From contig NZ_CP018863.1 of NCBI RefSeq assembly GCF_002849715.1, positions 1,054,001-1,118,000 of the forward strand: a stretch of DNA of 64,000 bases, read 5' to 3'. The position numbers and the translations under genes are program-made. Below, one piece after another: positions 50,545 to 63,079 of the stretch (its first letter is position 1; each line of letters begins with the position of its first letter). The DNA is from Arthrobacter crystallopoietes. Its GTDB lineage: Bacteria; Actinomycetota; Actinomycetes; Actinomycetales; Micrococcaceae. The notes below the pieces were generated by a model. That model searched no databases, was not told the DNA's origin, and saw only the letters and a list, made by a program, of their open reading frames with translations.

Positions 50545-51953
50545 ATGAGTGTTGAGCAGATCAAGACCACAGGCACCGTGCCCGCCGGCGCCGCGACAGA
50601 TTCGCGGCTGCGCATACGTCCGGGCCGGTGGGTGGACGGCTGGGATCCGGAAGACAAGGACTTTTGGGAAACCGAAGGCCGGCCGATCGCGCGGACCAAC
50701 CTGAACTGGTCCATCTTCTGCGAGTTCCTGGGGTTTGTCGTCTGGCAGCTGTGGTCGATCATGGCCGTCCAGCTCCCTGCGGCGGGATTCGACTTCACTA
50801 ACTCGCAGATTTTCTGGCTGATCTCGATTCCGAGCCTGGTCGGAGCCACCTTGCGCATCCCGTACACCTTCATGGTGCCGAAGTTCGGTGGCCGGAACTG
50901 GACGGTGATCTCCGCCCTGCTGCTCCTGGTCCCGTCCATCGGGCTGGCCGCGTGCGTGGCCAACCCGGAGACGCCCTTCGGCGTGATGCTGCTGATGGCG
51001 GGTCTGGCAGGCCTGGGCGGCGGCAACTTCGCCAGTTCGATGGCCAACATCACCTACTTCTACCCCTCGGCCGAAAAGGGCTACGCGCTGGGGCTGAACG
51101 CCGCTGGCGGGAACCTCGGCGCCGCCGTCGCACAGTTGGTAGTGCCCTTGGTGATCACGCTCGGCGCGGCCGCTGCGCTTAACCTCCCGCTGGGCGGACT
51201 GATCTGGGTGCCGCTGATTCTGCTGGCCGCCTGGGGTGCGCGGAAGTACATGCACAATCTCTCGCACGCGAAGGGTGATGCCGCCGGTTCCGTGGCGGCC
51301 TTGCGCGAGCCGCATCTGTGGATCATGGCGCTGCTCTACATCGGCACCTTCGGCTCCTTCATCGGTTTCTCCGGGGTGTTCCCGAAACTCATCCACGACG
51401 TCTTCCCCGGGTTCTCTTCCTTCGCGGTGGGCTCGGCCGCTCTCTCGCTGGCGTTCCTTGGCCCGCTGGTGGGCTCGCTGGCCCGTCCGCTTGGCGGCAA
51501 GCTGGCCGACCGCTTCGGCGGGGCGCGGATGACGGTAGCTTCGTTCGCGGCCATGGCGTTGATTGCGCTGGCCGTGGTGTGGACGCTGCCGCTGGCGAAC
51601 TTCTGGCTCTTCCTGCTGCTGTTCCTGGCACTGTTCACCGCGAGCGGCTTCGGCAACGGCGCCACCTACCGGATGATCCCGCGCATCTTCGCCATCCGCG
51701 GCCAGACCGGGACCACCCGCAGCAGCGCGGACGTCGGCAGCGGGCGCAAGGCGGCTGCGGCGCTCGGCCTGGTTTCCGCCATCGGCGCGTACGGCGGTTT
51801 CCTGATTCCGCAAGTCCTCAACGCCTCCAATACCGCCACCGGCAGTTACACCGGCGCGTTCTACGGCTTCATGGCGGCCTACGCGGTGATGCTGGCGGTG
51901 GCCTGGTTCTGCTACCTGCGGCCCGGATCCGAGATGGCCCGGGGTGGTGTCTG

Positions 51954-51954
<1 letters not shown>
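50545..51954 (+). CDS. narK: nitrate/nitrite MFS transporter
   Basis: The 469-residue protein has about 12 membrane segments and the two nitrate signature motifs of the NNP family: GLGGGNFASSMANITYFYP in the first half and SAIGAYGGFLIP in the second. It imports nitrate (or exchanges nitrite). GGAGGA precedes the ATG by about 5 bp. Its stop overlaps the nitrate reductase start (TGATG), so they are coupled. Confidence 0.92.
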
Positions 51955-54136
<2,182 letters not shown>

Positions 54137-54140
<4 letters not shown>

Positions 54141-55780
54141 GCGGGCAAAACGCTGAAAGGCTTGTCGAACGCGTTGTCCTTGTCGGCTTCGGTCCGGTGG
54201 CAGCCCGACTTGTGGACGAGATCCTTCCCGCGGTCCGTGAGGGCCGGCTGGATCTGACGGTCATCGGTGCCGAAGGCGTGGCGGCCTACAACCGTGTCCT
54301 GGTTGCCGACGTGGGCACGGGGCGGACTACCGGCGAGGCCATCGGGCTGGCCGATGCCGCCCGGCTCCGCGGCGACGGTGCGACGGTACTGCTGGGCCGC
54401 ACCGTCCGTCGGATCGACCGGGCGCGCAGGACCGTGCTGCTGGATGACGGAACCAAGGAGCCTTTCGACCGCCTGGTGCTCGCCACCGGAGCGCAGGCCG
54501 TGGTCCCTACGCTGGCCGGCCTGAATCCTGACCCGGCCGCCGTGGATATGCTGCCGCCCGGCGTGACGGCTCTGCGGGATCTGGAGGATGCGGCCAAGCT
54601 GCGCGCCGTCGTCGGTTCCCGCGGCCGGATCGTTGTTCTTGGTGGCGGGATTCTTGGTATCGAAGCGGCCCTGGCCTCGGCCGAGGAAGGAGCCGATGTC
54701 ACCGTGGTCCATCACGGACCGCACCCGCTGGGCCGCAACCTTGATCCCGGCGGCGGCCGGATGCTGGCCGCCGCGCTGCACGCCAGCGGAATCCGGCTGG
54801 CGTCCGATGTCCGTTCCACCGCCGTCGCTTTCCGCCCACGAGCGGGAGGCCGCCACCAGTTCCATGCGCTGGTGCTCGAGGACGGCACCGAGCTTCCCGG
54901 CGATCTTCTGCTCCTGTCCTGCGGGGTGCGGGCGAGGACAGAACTGGCTGCCGGCTGCGGACTGGGCGTGGAGAAGGGGATCCTGGTGAACCACCGGCTC
55001 GAGGCCGACGTGGAAGGGCGGATATTCGCCATCGGCGACTGCGCCCAGGTTGCGTGCGGCGACGGCGGCTGCACAGTCTGTTCAGGCAGTACTGCGGGAC
55101 CGGCCGGCCTGATCGGCCCGGGCTGGCGCCAAGCCGAATACGTTGCCCGGCGTTTGCTGGAGCTCGCGCCACGGCGGCAGATGGTCGTGGCAGGCGGGAC
55201 AACGGCGCAGACCCAGACGGCGCCACTGGCACCGGAACGGCCCTGCGTCGTGCTGCTCAAGGCGCGAGGACTGGACCTGGCCTCGGCCGGGAACATCTCG
55301 CCCGAGCTCTGGGACGCCTGGCGGCCGGAACGGGATAGCGGCGGGAGTCCGCCGAGTTGCCCGCCCATCCAGGTAACCCAGTGGGCCGACCCGGAACATG
55401 GGCGGTATGCCAAAATGGTGACTCGCGCCGGGGTGCTTGAAGGACTGGTCTGCGTCGGCATGCCCCGGACTGCGGCCGAACTGGTGCTGCTGTATGAGCG
55501 GGGGGCCGAACTGCCGGCGGACCGCACCGCCCTGTTCCGGTTGGATTCGGTTGAGCAGCAGGACGATGGGCCGGCACCTGCCGATCCGGACTCCACTTTG
55601 TGCCGCTGCAGCGGGGCAACGCTCGGCGGGGTGGAGAACGCGATAGCCGGCGGCTGCAGCAGTGTTGAAGAGGTTTCTGCCTGCACCCGGGCCGGCACCG
55701 GCTGCGGCGGTTGCAAATCGCGCATTGGGGAATTGATCGACGCTTATGCGTCAGTAGCCGTGCGGGCGGTTCCGCAATGA
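54137..55780 (+). CDS. nasB: FAD/[2Fe-2S] electron-transfer subunit of nitrate/nitrite reduction
   Basis: The 547-residue protein is a pyridine-nucleotide-disulfide oxidoreductase (FAD motif VLVGFGPVAARLV, NAD motif VLGGGILGIEAALA, and the FAIGDCAQV segment). A BFD-like [2Fe-2S] domain at the C-terminus has CRCSGATLGG ... CTRAGTGCGGCKSR. It resembles the NirB N-terminal half and Bacillus NasB, which pass electrons from NAD(P)H to nitrate reductase. The GTG start overlaps the nasC stop (GTGA). Its last 30 bp overlap the 3' end of the convergent hydrolase gene. Confidence 0.85.
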
Positions 55781-57214
55781 GTACGATGCCCGCTTATGCG
55801 GTGGCAAGGGTTCGCGGGCGGGTACCTGCCGGGTCAGCGTGAACAGGTGCCGGCTTGCCAGGCCTCCGCCTACAGCGGCGCCGAGTGCCAGGCAGGCATC
55901 TGTCACCGAGACGTCCGAGCTGTTCTGCAACAGCTGGGCTCCGGCCACGTAGTTCCCGAAGTCATGTCCGGGGCCAAGGCCGCCGTCTTCGCCGTCCGCC
56001 GTCGCTACTTCGTTGGTCAGGGTCACGGTTACCCGGTCTCTGGTATCCGGGCTGGACTGTCCGTCTGCTCCGGGTACCCAGTCCTGGACATGCTCCAGGT
56101 GCAGGCTTCTGAGTCCTTCCGGCAGACCCACACCACCGACCGGGGAGCCGGCCGTGAGCACGTAGGAAACGTTGTGCTCGGCCAGGAATGCCTTGTCTGC
56201 GGCCATATTCATGGCGTGGATGCCGCCCTGGCTGTAGCCGACCAGGACCACCTGGTCCGCTGCCTCCGCGCCGGCCTCCTCCAGAGCCGCCGAAACCGCT
56301 GCGGAGACATGGCGGCTGTCATAGGCGAGCGCTTCGGCTACCCCCGTCTCGTCGAACGGATTCTCTGTTGCCTCCGGTCCCTGGGACTGCGTTCCCGGCA
56401 GCGAGACAACCCAGCTCTTGCCGGCGGCGGCTTCCGTTTCCAGAATCTCGATAGCTCCCGGCCCGGCCGCTGCCGCGACACCGGCACGAGCGAGCAGTCC
56501 TGCCGGTGTGGCCTCCAGCGGCACCGCCCCGGCCGCCGGTTCTCCTCCGGGTCCGATTCCGGCATCGGCGCGGCGTGTTACCGAAATGGGAGCCGGCTGC
56601 AGCAGACCCAGCCCGTTCGCGGTCTCGACAAGGTCCGGCGCGAGCCGCTCGGTGGTCGATGCGCTTCCGGCGCCTGGATCAAGGGGATCATCGGGCAGGC
56701 CGGGGATCGGCGGCAGCGCCAGCAGGCCGCGGGTTCCGTGGTTGATCAGCCGTTCCATGCCTGTCAGCGTTGGCCGCAGCTCGTTTCCCATCGCTTCGAA
56801 GGGCGTACTCAGCCACCAGGTTCCTTGCGCCAGTCCGTCCAGGGCACCGTTGGCGGCAGCCTCGGCCCGCCCGTAAGCCTCCTTCGCCCGGGTTACGTGG
56901 TCCGCTATTTCACGGACATCGTCGGCCGACGCCTGGACAGCGTCCAACGCCCGCCGCACGGCCTCCTGCGCCACTGCCCGCCCCGGCAGCATGAAGATGC
57001 GGCTGTCCAGGATGGTCAGCTGCAGGGCATAAATGTCGAAATAGATCCGATCCGCATCCGCGGCCACGGACCCCAGCCGGACTGCAGCGTCATCAAGCTC
57101 TTCCCATTGGAAGGCCGCGCCGCCGATCCCGCCCGTGACACGGAAGCCGCCAATGCCGGCGGAGCTCCCGTCCAGCCGGGCGGGGGCAGGCAGCCACTCT
57201 GGATCGCCGGTCAT
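55751..57214 (-). CDS. WXG-type helical domain fused to an alpha/beta hydrolase
   Basis: The 487-residue protein has a helical N-terminal half (about 40-190) with the ESX/WXG-like pattern of long amphipathic helices (RRALDAVQASADDVREIADH). A hydrolase-fold C-terminal half follows with the nucleophile motif GYSQGG (about residue 315) and a His in GPGHDFGNY. No Sec signal is visible. Together with the upstream WXG100-like small gene this suggests a Type-VII-like or other surface-associated substrate. Its 3' end overlaps the convergent nasB gene by 30 bp. Confidence 0.65.
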   Translation of the reverse strand: MTGDPEWLPAPARLDGSSAGIGGFRVTGGIGGAAFQWEELDDAAVRLGSVAADADRIYFDIYALQLTILDSRIFMLPGRAVAQEAVRRALDAVQASADDVREIADHVTRAKEAYGRAEAAANGALDGLAQGTWWLSTPFEAMGNELRPTLTGMERLINHGTRGLLALPPIPGLPDDPLDPGAGSASTTERLAPDLVETANGLGLLQPAPISVTRRADAGIGPGGEPAAGAVPLEATPAGLLARAGVAAAAGPGAIEILETEAAAGKSWVVSLPGTQSQGPEATENPFDETGVAEALAYDSRHVSAAVSAALEEAGAEAADQVVLVGYSQGGIHAMNMAADKAFLAEHNVSYVLTAGSPVGGVGLPEGLRSLHLEHVQDWVPGADGQSSPDTRDRVTVTLTNEVATADGEDGGLGPGHDFGNYVAGAQLLQNSSDVSVTDACLALGAAVGGGLASRHLFTLTRQVPAREPLPPHKRASYSLRNRPHGY

Positions 57215-57516
57215 GGGCCCGGCTGGATCAGGTCGGCCGCTTCAACCGCTACACCGAAGGCATTGACGGCCACGGCCGCCTCCCTGACTTCTGTTGCCGC
57301 GTTGTCCATCCGCAGCTGGCGTTCCACCAGGCTGCGGCGGAAGGCCTGTCCGGCTGGAGACACCCAGGCCGCCAGTTCCAGTCCCGCCAGCCGGCCATTG
57401 AGCTCCAGCAATGCGGTCTCGCAGGCGTACAGCCGGCGCGCAGCCAGCCGCAGATCGTCGGTTCCCGTCCCGCCGACCGCAAGACCCGACGTCGTACTTT
57501 GCAACGAACTGGCCAT
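57211..57516 (-). CDS. WXG100-like small helical protein
   Basis: The 101-residue protein is two helices around a hairpin WVSPAGQAFRRSL, the W-x-G-like turn of ESAT-6/WXG100 proteins. AAGGAAG lies about 6 bp before the ATG at 57516. Its stop overlaps the hydrolase start (ATGA), so the two products should be made together, perhaps as a complex. WXG100 membership is inferred from pattern and length, not from a search. Confidence 0.55.
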   Translation of the reverse strand: MASSLQSTTSGLAVGGTGTDDLRLAARRLYACETALLELNGRLAGLELAAWVSPAGQAFRRSLVERQLRMDNAATEVREAAVAVNAFGVAVEAADLIQPGP

Positions 57517-57720
57517 CACTCTTCCTTCCCTTGCATCGAGGCTAGGCCGCGGCACAGGATGGCAGGCAGGTGAGTTGAGGTATGTGCGCAAGGGCCGCCG
57601 GGGGTGCGTTGTGGAGATCGGGTGAGCCGGCGCACAGCGGCAACCAGCCAACGAACCGGTGCGGTGAAAGATAGCGGACAGGTTAGGGAATCGTGCCCGA
57701 CTCTTGAAAGAATAGGGCCC

Positions 57721-59133
57721 ATGGCTGAAACTTCCCGCGTCTCCCTGGCAGACGTCACTCCTGCAATCGCCCTTGGCCCCCTTGACGGCCGCTACCGCTC
57801 CGCCGTCGCGCCGCTGGTCGACTATCTCTCCGAGGCGGCGCTGAACCGCGACCGCGTCCACGTGGAGGTCGAGTGGCTGATCCATCTCACCAGCCAGTCC
57901 GTCCTGCCGGGAGCCGGACCGCTCAGCGCCGAGCAGCAGGCCGCGCTGCGCAAGATCGTCACCGACTTCGACGGCAACTCAGTGCGCGAACTGGCCGAAA
58001 TCGAGGCCGTCACGGTCCACGACGTGAAGGCCGTGGAGTACTACATCGGCCGCCGGCTGGAGGACATCGGCATCGATCACCTCAAGGCCATGGTGCATTT
58101 CGGCTGCACCTCGGAGGACATCAACAATCTTTCCTACGCCGTAGGCATCAAGGGTGCCGTGGAGCAGGCCTGGCTGCCGGCCGCCCGCTCGCTCGTGGCG
58201 CAGATCAGCGACATGGCGGAGGCCAACCGGGATGTCCCGATGCTCTCGCGCACCCACGGCCAGCCGGCGACGCCCACCACGCTGGGCAAGGAACTGGCGG
58301 TCACCGCGCACCGGCTGACCCGCCAGCTGGAGCGGATCGCCCGGACCGAGTACCTGGGCAAGATCAACGGCGCCACCGGCACCTACGCCGCCCACTACGC
58401 GTCGGTGCCCGGCGCCGATTGGCAGGCCGTTTCCAAGAGCTTCGTCGAGGGTCTGGGCCTGACCTGGAACCCGCTGACCACGCAGATCGAGTCGCATGAC
58501 TGGCAGGCCGAGCTGTACGCGGACATCGCCCGGTTCAACCGGATCCTGCACAACGTGTGCACGGACATCTGGAGCTACATTTCGATCGGCTACTTCGCGC
58601 AGATTCCGGTGGAGGGCGCTACCGGTTCTTCCACCATGCCGCACAAGGTCAACCCCATCCGGTTCGAGAACGCCGAGGCCAACCTGGAGATCTCCAACGG
58701 CCTGCTGGACACCCTGGCCGCCACCTTGGTTACCTCCCGCTGGCAGCGCGACCTGACCGACTCCTCCTCGCAGCGCAATATCGGCGTGGCCTTCGGGCAC
58801 TCGATGCTGGCCATCTCGAACGTAACCAAGGGCCTGGAGCGGCTCGATGTGCCGGCCGAAGTGCTGGCCGCGGACCTGGATCAGAATTGGGAGGTGCTCG
58901 GCGAAGCCATCCAGATGGTCATGCGCGCCGAAGCCATCGCCGGGGTCGAGGGTATGGACAACCCCTACGAACGGCTGAAGGACCTCACCCGCGGACACCG
59001 AGTGGATGCCGAACGCATGAAGGAATTCGTCTCCGGTCTGGGGCTGTCCGCCGAGGCTGAAGCTCGCCTGCTGGCGCTGACTCCGGGCAGCTACACAGGG
59101 ATTGCCAACCAGCTGGTGGACCATCTCAAGTAG
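57721..59133 (+). CDS. purB: adenylosuccinate lyase
   Basis: The 470-residue fumarase/aspartase-superfamily enzyme carries the signature GSSTMPHKVNP, the catalytic His region SRTHGQPATP and the N-terminal GPLDGRYRS of the PurB group. It cleaves SAICAR and adenylosuccinate to release fumarate in purine synthesis. The ATG at 57721 is the normal family start; the 39 open codons before it are not conserved-looking. A strong terminator follows. Confidence 0.95.
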   Translation: MAETSRVSLADVTPAIALGPLDGRYRSAVAPLVDYLSEAALNRDRVHVEVEWLIHLTSQSVLPGAGPLSAEQQAALRKIVTDFDGNSVRELAEIEAVTVHDVKAVEYYIGRRLEDIGIDHLKAMVHFGCTSEDINNLSYAVGIKGAVEQAWLPAARSLVAQISDMAEANRDVPMLSRTHGQPATPTTLGKELAVTAHRLTRQLERIARTEYLGKINGATGTYAAHYASVPGADWQAVSKSFVEGLGLTWNPLTTQIESHDWQAELYADIARFNRILHNVCTDIWSYISIGYFAQIPVEGATGSSTMPHKVNPIRFENAEANLEISNGLLDTLAATLVTSRWQRDLTDSSSQRNIGVAFGHSMLAISNVTKGLERLDVPAEVLAADLDQNWEVLGEAIQMVMRAEAIAGVEGMDNPYERLKDLTRGHRVDAERMKEFVSGLGLSAEAEARLLALTPGSYTGIANQLVDHLK

Positions 59134-59147
59134 CCCGAACAAAGCGT

Positions 59148-59184
59148 AAGTACGACGCCGGAGCTTAATTCCGGCGTCGTACTT
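59148..59184 (+). terminator. terminator of purB
   Basis: A perfect 15-bp stem (59148-59162 with 59170-59184) encloses a 7-nt loop; the T-run is short. Confidence 0.8.
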
Positions 59185-59319
59185 CGTTGGGAAGCGATCC
59201 ACCCGCCGGCAACCTGCCGGTCATTTCCGCTGCCTAAAGTCGCAATCCCGACTTGCCCGCCCTCCTCCGGGCCGGCCACCGAGCTGCCTCTGCAGTCGGG
59301 ATGCACGAAAGGCACGAAA

Positions 59320-60495
59320 ATGAGTACCAACTCCCCCAATCTCGGACGCCGCGGACTGATCGCCGGCGGCACCGGCGCCATCCTGGCCGGCATGCTGGCC
59401 GCGGCGCCGGGCGCCAACGCCGCAGTCCCCGCCCAGCGACAAGGCAACGCCAAGATGCCGCTGGCGTTCGGTCCCGACGGCAAGTTCCGCGTGGTCCAGT
59501 TCAACGACACACAGGATGGGCCGCGTACCGACCGGCGCACGGTTGAGTTCATGGGCAAGGTCCTCGACGCCGAGAAACCCGGCTTCGCCTTGATCAACGG
59601 CGACGTGATCAACGGATCGCCCAAGACGGCCGAGGAGGTCCGCCAGTCCATCAACAACGTGGTGCAGCCGATGGAATCGCGCGGCATCAAGTGGGCCGTC
59701 ACGTTCGGCAACCACGACGAGGATTCGATGGCGAACGGCACCGGCATGACCGAGGCCAAGATGCTGGAGTTCGTCCGCGGCTACCAGCACAACGTCAACG
59801 TCCGGCCGGAGAAGGGCGTCGACGGCTCGTCCAATGCGCAGCTGCTCATCCGCTCTGCCAGCGGCAACAAGCCTGCGTTCGGCATCTGGCTGCTCGACTC
59901 CGGACGGTATGCCCCCGAGAACCTCGGCGGCCAGGACTTCGAAGGCCTGATGGGCTACGACTGGATCCGCCCCAGCCAGATCCAGTGGTACCGGGAAGCG
60001 TCCGAGGCCGCCGAAAGGCAGCACGGCAAGATCCCTTCGCTGATGTTCTTCCACATCCCGCTCTTCGAGCACCACCACATGTGGTTCGGATCCCAGTTCA
60101 GCTCCGACGACGCCGACCACGCGGCCGCAGTGACCAAGCACAGCATCGTCGGCGTCAAGAACGAAAGCGTTTACACTGGCGCCTTCAACTCCGGTCTTTT
60201 CAGCGCCCTGCAGGAGCGCGGCGACGTCCGCGGTGTCTTTGTGGGCCATGACCACATCAACACCTACTCGGGCAACTACTTTGGAATCGAGCTGGGCTAC
60301 GGACCCGGCACAGGCTTCGGCACTTACGGCCTTGGCGGCGCCAAGGAACACCATCTGCGCGGTGCCCGCGTGTTCGAACTCGACGAGCGCAAAGAGCAGG
60401 TCTACACCGCGACCAGGACCGTGTTCGCGAAGGAGCTTGGCATCGACATGGATCCGAAGAGCCAGCCGCTGGACGAACCGCTCCCGCTGCCGTAG
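59320..60495 (+). CDS. exported metallophosphoesterase
   Basis: The 391-residue protein has a Tat-type signal (LGRRGLIAGGTGAILAGMLA, cleavage probable after NAA) and the calcineurin-like motif set: FNDTQ, GDVIN, FGNHDE (about 137-142), FHIPLFE and GHDHIN. These bind a di-metal centre for phosphate ester hydrolysis outside the membrane, as in Dcr2-like/purple-acid-type enzymes. The first metal motif is FNDTQ rather than the usual DxH, as seen in Dcr2 relatives. Confidence 0.85.
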   Translation: MSTNSPNLGRRGLIAGGTGAILAGMLAAAPGANAAVPAQRQGNAKMPLAFGPDGKFRVVQFNDTQDGPRTDRRTVEFMGKVLDAEKPGFALINGDVINGSPKTAEEVRQSINNVVQPMESRGIKWAVTFGNHDEDSMANGTGMTEAKMLEFVRGYQHNVNVRPEKGVDGSSNAQLLIRSASGNKPAFGIWLLDSGRYAPENLGGQDFEGLMGYDWIRPSQIQWYREASEAAERQHGKIPSLMFFHIPLFEHHHMWFGSQFSSDDADHAAAVTKHSIVGVKNESVYTGAFNSGLFSALQERGDVRGVFVGHDHINTYSGNYFGIELGYGPGTGFGTYGLGGAKEHHLRGARVFELDERKEQVYTATRTVFAKELGIDMDPKSQPLDEPLPLP

Positions 60496-60526
60496 ACCGT
60501 TCCGGAATCAGCTGGCGTGGCGATAT

Positions 60527-60571
60527 GCTGCCTCACGAATCCGGCCGGCGGGCGCTGATTCGTGAGGCAGC
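60527..60571. terminator. 15-bp perfect inverted repeat after the phosphoesterase gene
   Basis: GCTGCCTCACGAATC (60527) and its exact complement at 60557-60571 are separated by 15 bp. No T-run; could terminate transcription or bind a regulator. Confidence 0.5.
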
Positions 60572-60621
60572 TCACCAAATTCGTCGTTTGGACACAAAGG
60601 GGTCTAGAGTCATAACTACGC

Positions 60622-60695
<74 letters not shown>

Positions 60696-60702
60696 CGAAT
60701 AG

Positions 60703-60743
60703 GAAAGGCCGTCAGTCCGCATTGCGCGGGTTGGCGGCCTTTC
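60703..60743 (+). terminator. terminator after tRNA-fMet
   Basis: GAAAGGCCG (60703-60711) pairs with CGGCCTTTC (60735-60743). Confidence 0.7.
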
Positions 60744-60789
60744 TGCTTCCACCGGCCGCGCAGTCCTGCTGTTCGCTCCCCGCCGCAAT

Positions 60790-62004
60790 CTATCCGGCGG
60801 GAAAACTCTTCGGAGCAGGAACGCCCTCCGATCGGAACGAGAATTCTTTGTCCTCGGGACCGGGCCGTATGAGAAACCAGAAACCTAGGCAGCACACACC
60901 GCCGACTGCAACCATCAGCCCCAGCAAGCCCACCACGCTGGTATGGGTCACGGAGCCTTGCAGGGCATGGCGGAAGAACGTCAGCCAGACACCCACGGCC
61001 GTACCAAAGATGCCGATCAGCAGCGTCCGCCACGGGTGTTCCCACAGCCAGGGACCCAAGCCATTGAATTCGGCCTGCTCATACATGCGCATGCCCATGG
61101 CGTTCCGGGGGCTGAGCAGTTGAATGGTTCTTGGTGGATCAAGGTTCGCCGCGGAAGCAGGCTGCTCCACCAGTTGGGCGGCCGCGAGCGGCGCGGCTAG
61201 CAGCGCTCCCATTGCGTGCAGGGCATCTCGTCCCTGCGGCAACGACAGGATCTCCAGATACTGTTCGGCCGTATCCATGGGCATTCCGTCGGCAAGAAGT
61301 TCCTCAAGCGCCATGCCGCGGCAAGCCGTGAGCTTCCGCAGCCGGTCCACCTCGGGCCTGGCCGTGTCTTGGGGTGGCAACGTCGCGTGCGCCCAGGTCC
61401 AGTCAAGGTTCCGGCATCCCACTTGGAGGAACGGACCTTTTGTCATTTGCGGACGGACAATGATGGAACGGCGGTCGCCGTCCCGGACCATCAGGACAGC
61501 CGGCCGGCTGACTTTGCAAAGGTAGGGACCAAGCTCCCCTCCCTTCAACCGGGCGTGGGCGACGATGACGTCGGAGGTCCGCCACACCTGCAGTTCCGAC
61601 TTAAGGGAGGAGGCCGTGTTGTAGAAGTCGAAATCGAATTTGCCCGAGACCAAGACCGCCTCCCCGTTGAAGGTCTGCCGTCGATAGGGAGGACGCTTCC
61701 CGAGCAGGACCTGCCAGCCCAGACCCACCGAGACGGCCTGCAGTTCAGCCCCGAGTGATTGGCCCAGATCGGTGGCGGTCTGCCCGCTGGCCACCATGTT
61801 CAAGGTTTCGGCCACAGCGACGGCTTCGTCCTCATCCACGGCGCACACCACTTCGGCTCCAACCCGTCCTTTTCTGGCCGTCATTTCCCAAACCGAGCAA
61901 ATGATTTTCCTGCGCTCCAAGGCCTCCACCAGTTCATGCCGTCGGGAATTTTCAACGGTCCATTCGAACTTCAGCGTTGCTGTGCGCCAGTTGCCTTGCT
62001 CCAT
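60790..62004 (-). CDS. hypothetical protein with C-terminal membrane anchor
   Basis: The 404-residue protein has a soluble alpha/beta N-terminal part of about 310 residues and two membrane helices near the end (TLLIGIFGTAVGVWLTFF, VVGLLGLMVAVGGVCCLGFW). No signal peptide is seen, so the large domain is probably cytoplasmic. I recognise no family or catalytic motif. Codon use is normal. Confidence 0.65.
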   Translation of the reverse strand: MEQGNWRTATLKFEWTVENSRRHELVEALERRKIICSVWEMTARKGRVGAEVVCAVDEDEAVAVAETLNMVASGQTATDLGQSLGAELQAVSVGLGWQVLLGKRPPYRRQTFNGEAVLVSGKFDFDFYNTASSLKSELQVWRTSDVIVAHARLKGGELGPYLCKVSRPAVLMVRDGDRRSIIVRPQMTKGPFLQVGCRNLDWTWAHATLPPQDTARPEVDRLRKLTACRGMALEELLADGMPMDTAEQYLEILSLPQGRDALHAMGALLAAPLAAAQLVEQPASAANLDPPRTIQLLSPRNAMGMRMYEQAEFNGLGPWLWEHPWRTLLIGIFGTAVGVWLTFFRHALQGSVTHTSVVGLLGLMVAVGGVCCLGFWFLIRPGPEDKEFSFRSEGVPAPKSFPAG

Positions 62005-62075
62005 GAGCTGATCCTAAGGAAGACGACAGCGGGTTGCAGAAGTTATCCACAGCCTGCATCGGTTAGGGTCAAGTA

Positions 62076-62513
62076 ATGAACAATGGCGACATCACCTTCC
62101 ATACCCGCAAGTGGGTGCGGCCCGAAGACCTCAATGCTAACGGCACGCTCTTCGGCGGCAGCCTGCTGCGCTGGATTGACGAGGAAGCCGCCATCTACGC
62201 CATCGTCCAGCTCGGCAACGGGATGGCGGTGACCAAATACATGTCCGAGATCAACTTTGTCAGTTCCGCCCAGCAGGGAGACCTGATCGAGATGGGGCTG
62301 ACAGCCACGCATTTCGGCCGGACCTCGCTGACGATGCGAGCCGAAGTACGCAACATGTTCACCCGCCAGTCCATCCTGACCATCGAGAAAATCGTCTTCG
62401 TCAATCTCGGTGTGGACGGCTTGCCCGCGCCGCACGGCTACACCGAGATTACGTATGACCGCGACCGGGTGCCGTCCCAGCACCTGGACCGCATGCCGCC
62501 GCCTCAGCACTGA
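62076..62513 (+). CDS. acyl-CoA thioesterase, YciA-like
   Basis: The 145-residue hot-dog protein has the BFIT/YciA motif: RPEDLNANGTLFGGSLLRWID, with the catalytic Asp in RWIDEEAA, and TVEKIVFVN-like later strand (TIEKIVFVNL). It hydrolyses acyl-CoA thioesters. No SD precedes the ATG, and TAGGGT lies about 6 bp upstream, so it may be leaderless. Confidence 0.85.
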   Translation: MNNGDITFHTRKWVRPEDLNANGTLFGGSLLRWIDEEAAIYAIVQLGNGMAVTKYMSEINFVSSAQQGDLIEMGLTATHFGRTSLTMRAEVRNMFTRQSILTIEKIVFVNLGVDGLPAPHGYTEITYDRDRVPSQHLDRMPPPQH

Positions 62514-62525
62514 TTCCGGCGGCAC

Positions 62526-62915
62526 TCACCAGCGGGGAACCGGCCGCCAGAGCGGGCACGGCTTCGTTGACCCGGGGCGCACGCTCATGCACACCGGCAC
62601 GGCTTGTTCGGCCACGTCGGCTAACTCGTCGATATGGAAATACAACGGGTCTACCTCGTATGCGAAGCAGAAAATCTCGCAGTCGCAGTAGGCACCCATT
62701 CGTCCCAGCCGCCCTTCCAAGACGGTGGCGCGCGGAGCCGTAGTTTCACGGAACCTTGCAGTCCAGCGCAGTCCCCGGCGCCCGTTTTCAAGCATGCGCC
62801 AGACGTAGCAGGCCAGGCATTCTCCGGTGCTTGGCTCACTCATCCATCGGCCGACGGCGGGCCGTTCCAGCTCGATACCTCCACCGCCCGCCAGCGCATA
62901 CCGGCCATCATCCAT
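62526..62915 (-). CDS. DUF2695-like protein
   Basis: The 129-residue protein has the DUF2695 pattern: ECLACYVWRMLENGRRGLRW, then GRMGAYCDCEIF. Cys pairs (CxxC, CDC) suggest metal binding, function unknown. The ATG at 62915 has GAGG about 5 bp upstream; ATG 62843 is an in-frame alternative start. Confidence 0.65.
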   Translation of the reverse strand: MDDGRYALAGGGGIELERPAVGRWMSEPSTGECLACYVWRMLENGRRGLRWTARFRETTAPRATVLEGRLGRMGAYCDCEIFCFAYEVDPLYFHIDELADVAEQAVPVCMSVRPGSTKPCPLWRPVPRW

Positions 62916-63079
62916 AGCGCCTCTGCCTTTTCATATCCCCAATGCTTCGCTGGGCAGCCGGGGCCGTGACAGGGGCGCTGGTCCGGATGTGCGTCAAGAG
63001 CCCGCATGCCGGAGCTGTGGAGGGAGTGCCTGCGCCCTGCCGCACGGGCAACAGGCGCGGCCAAAAACCGCTTTCGCCT

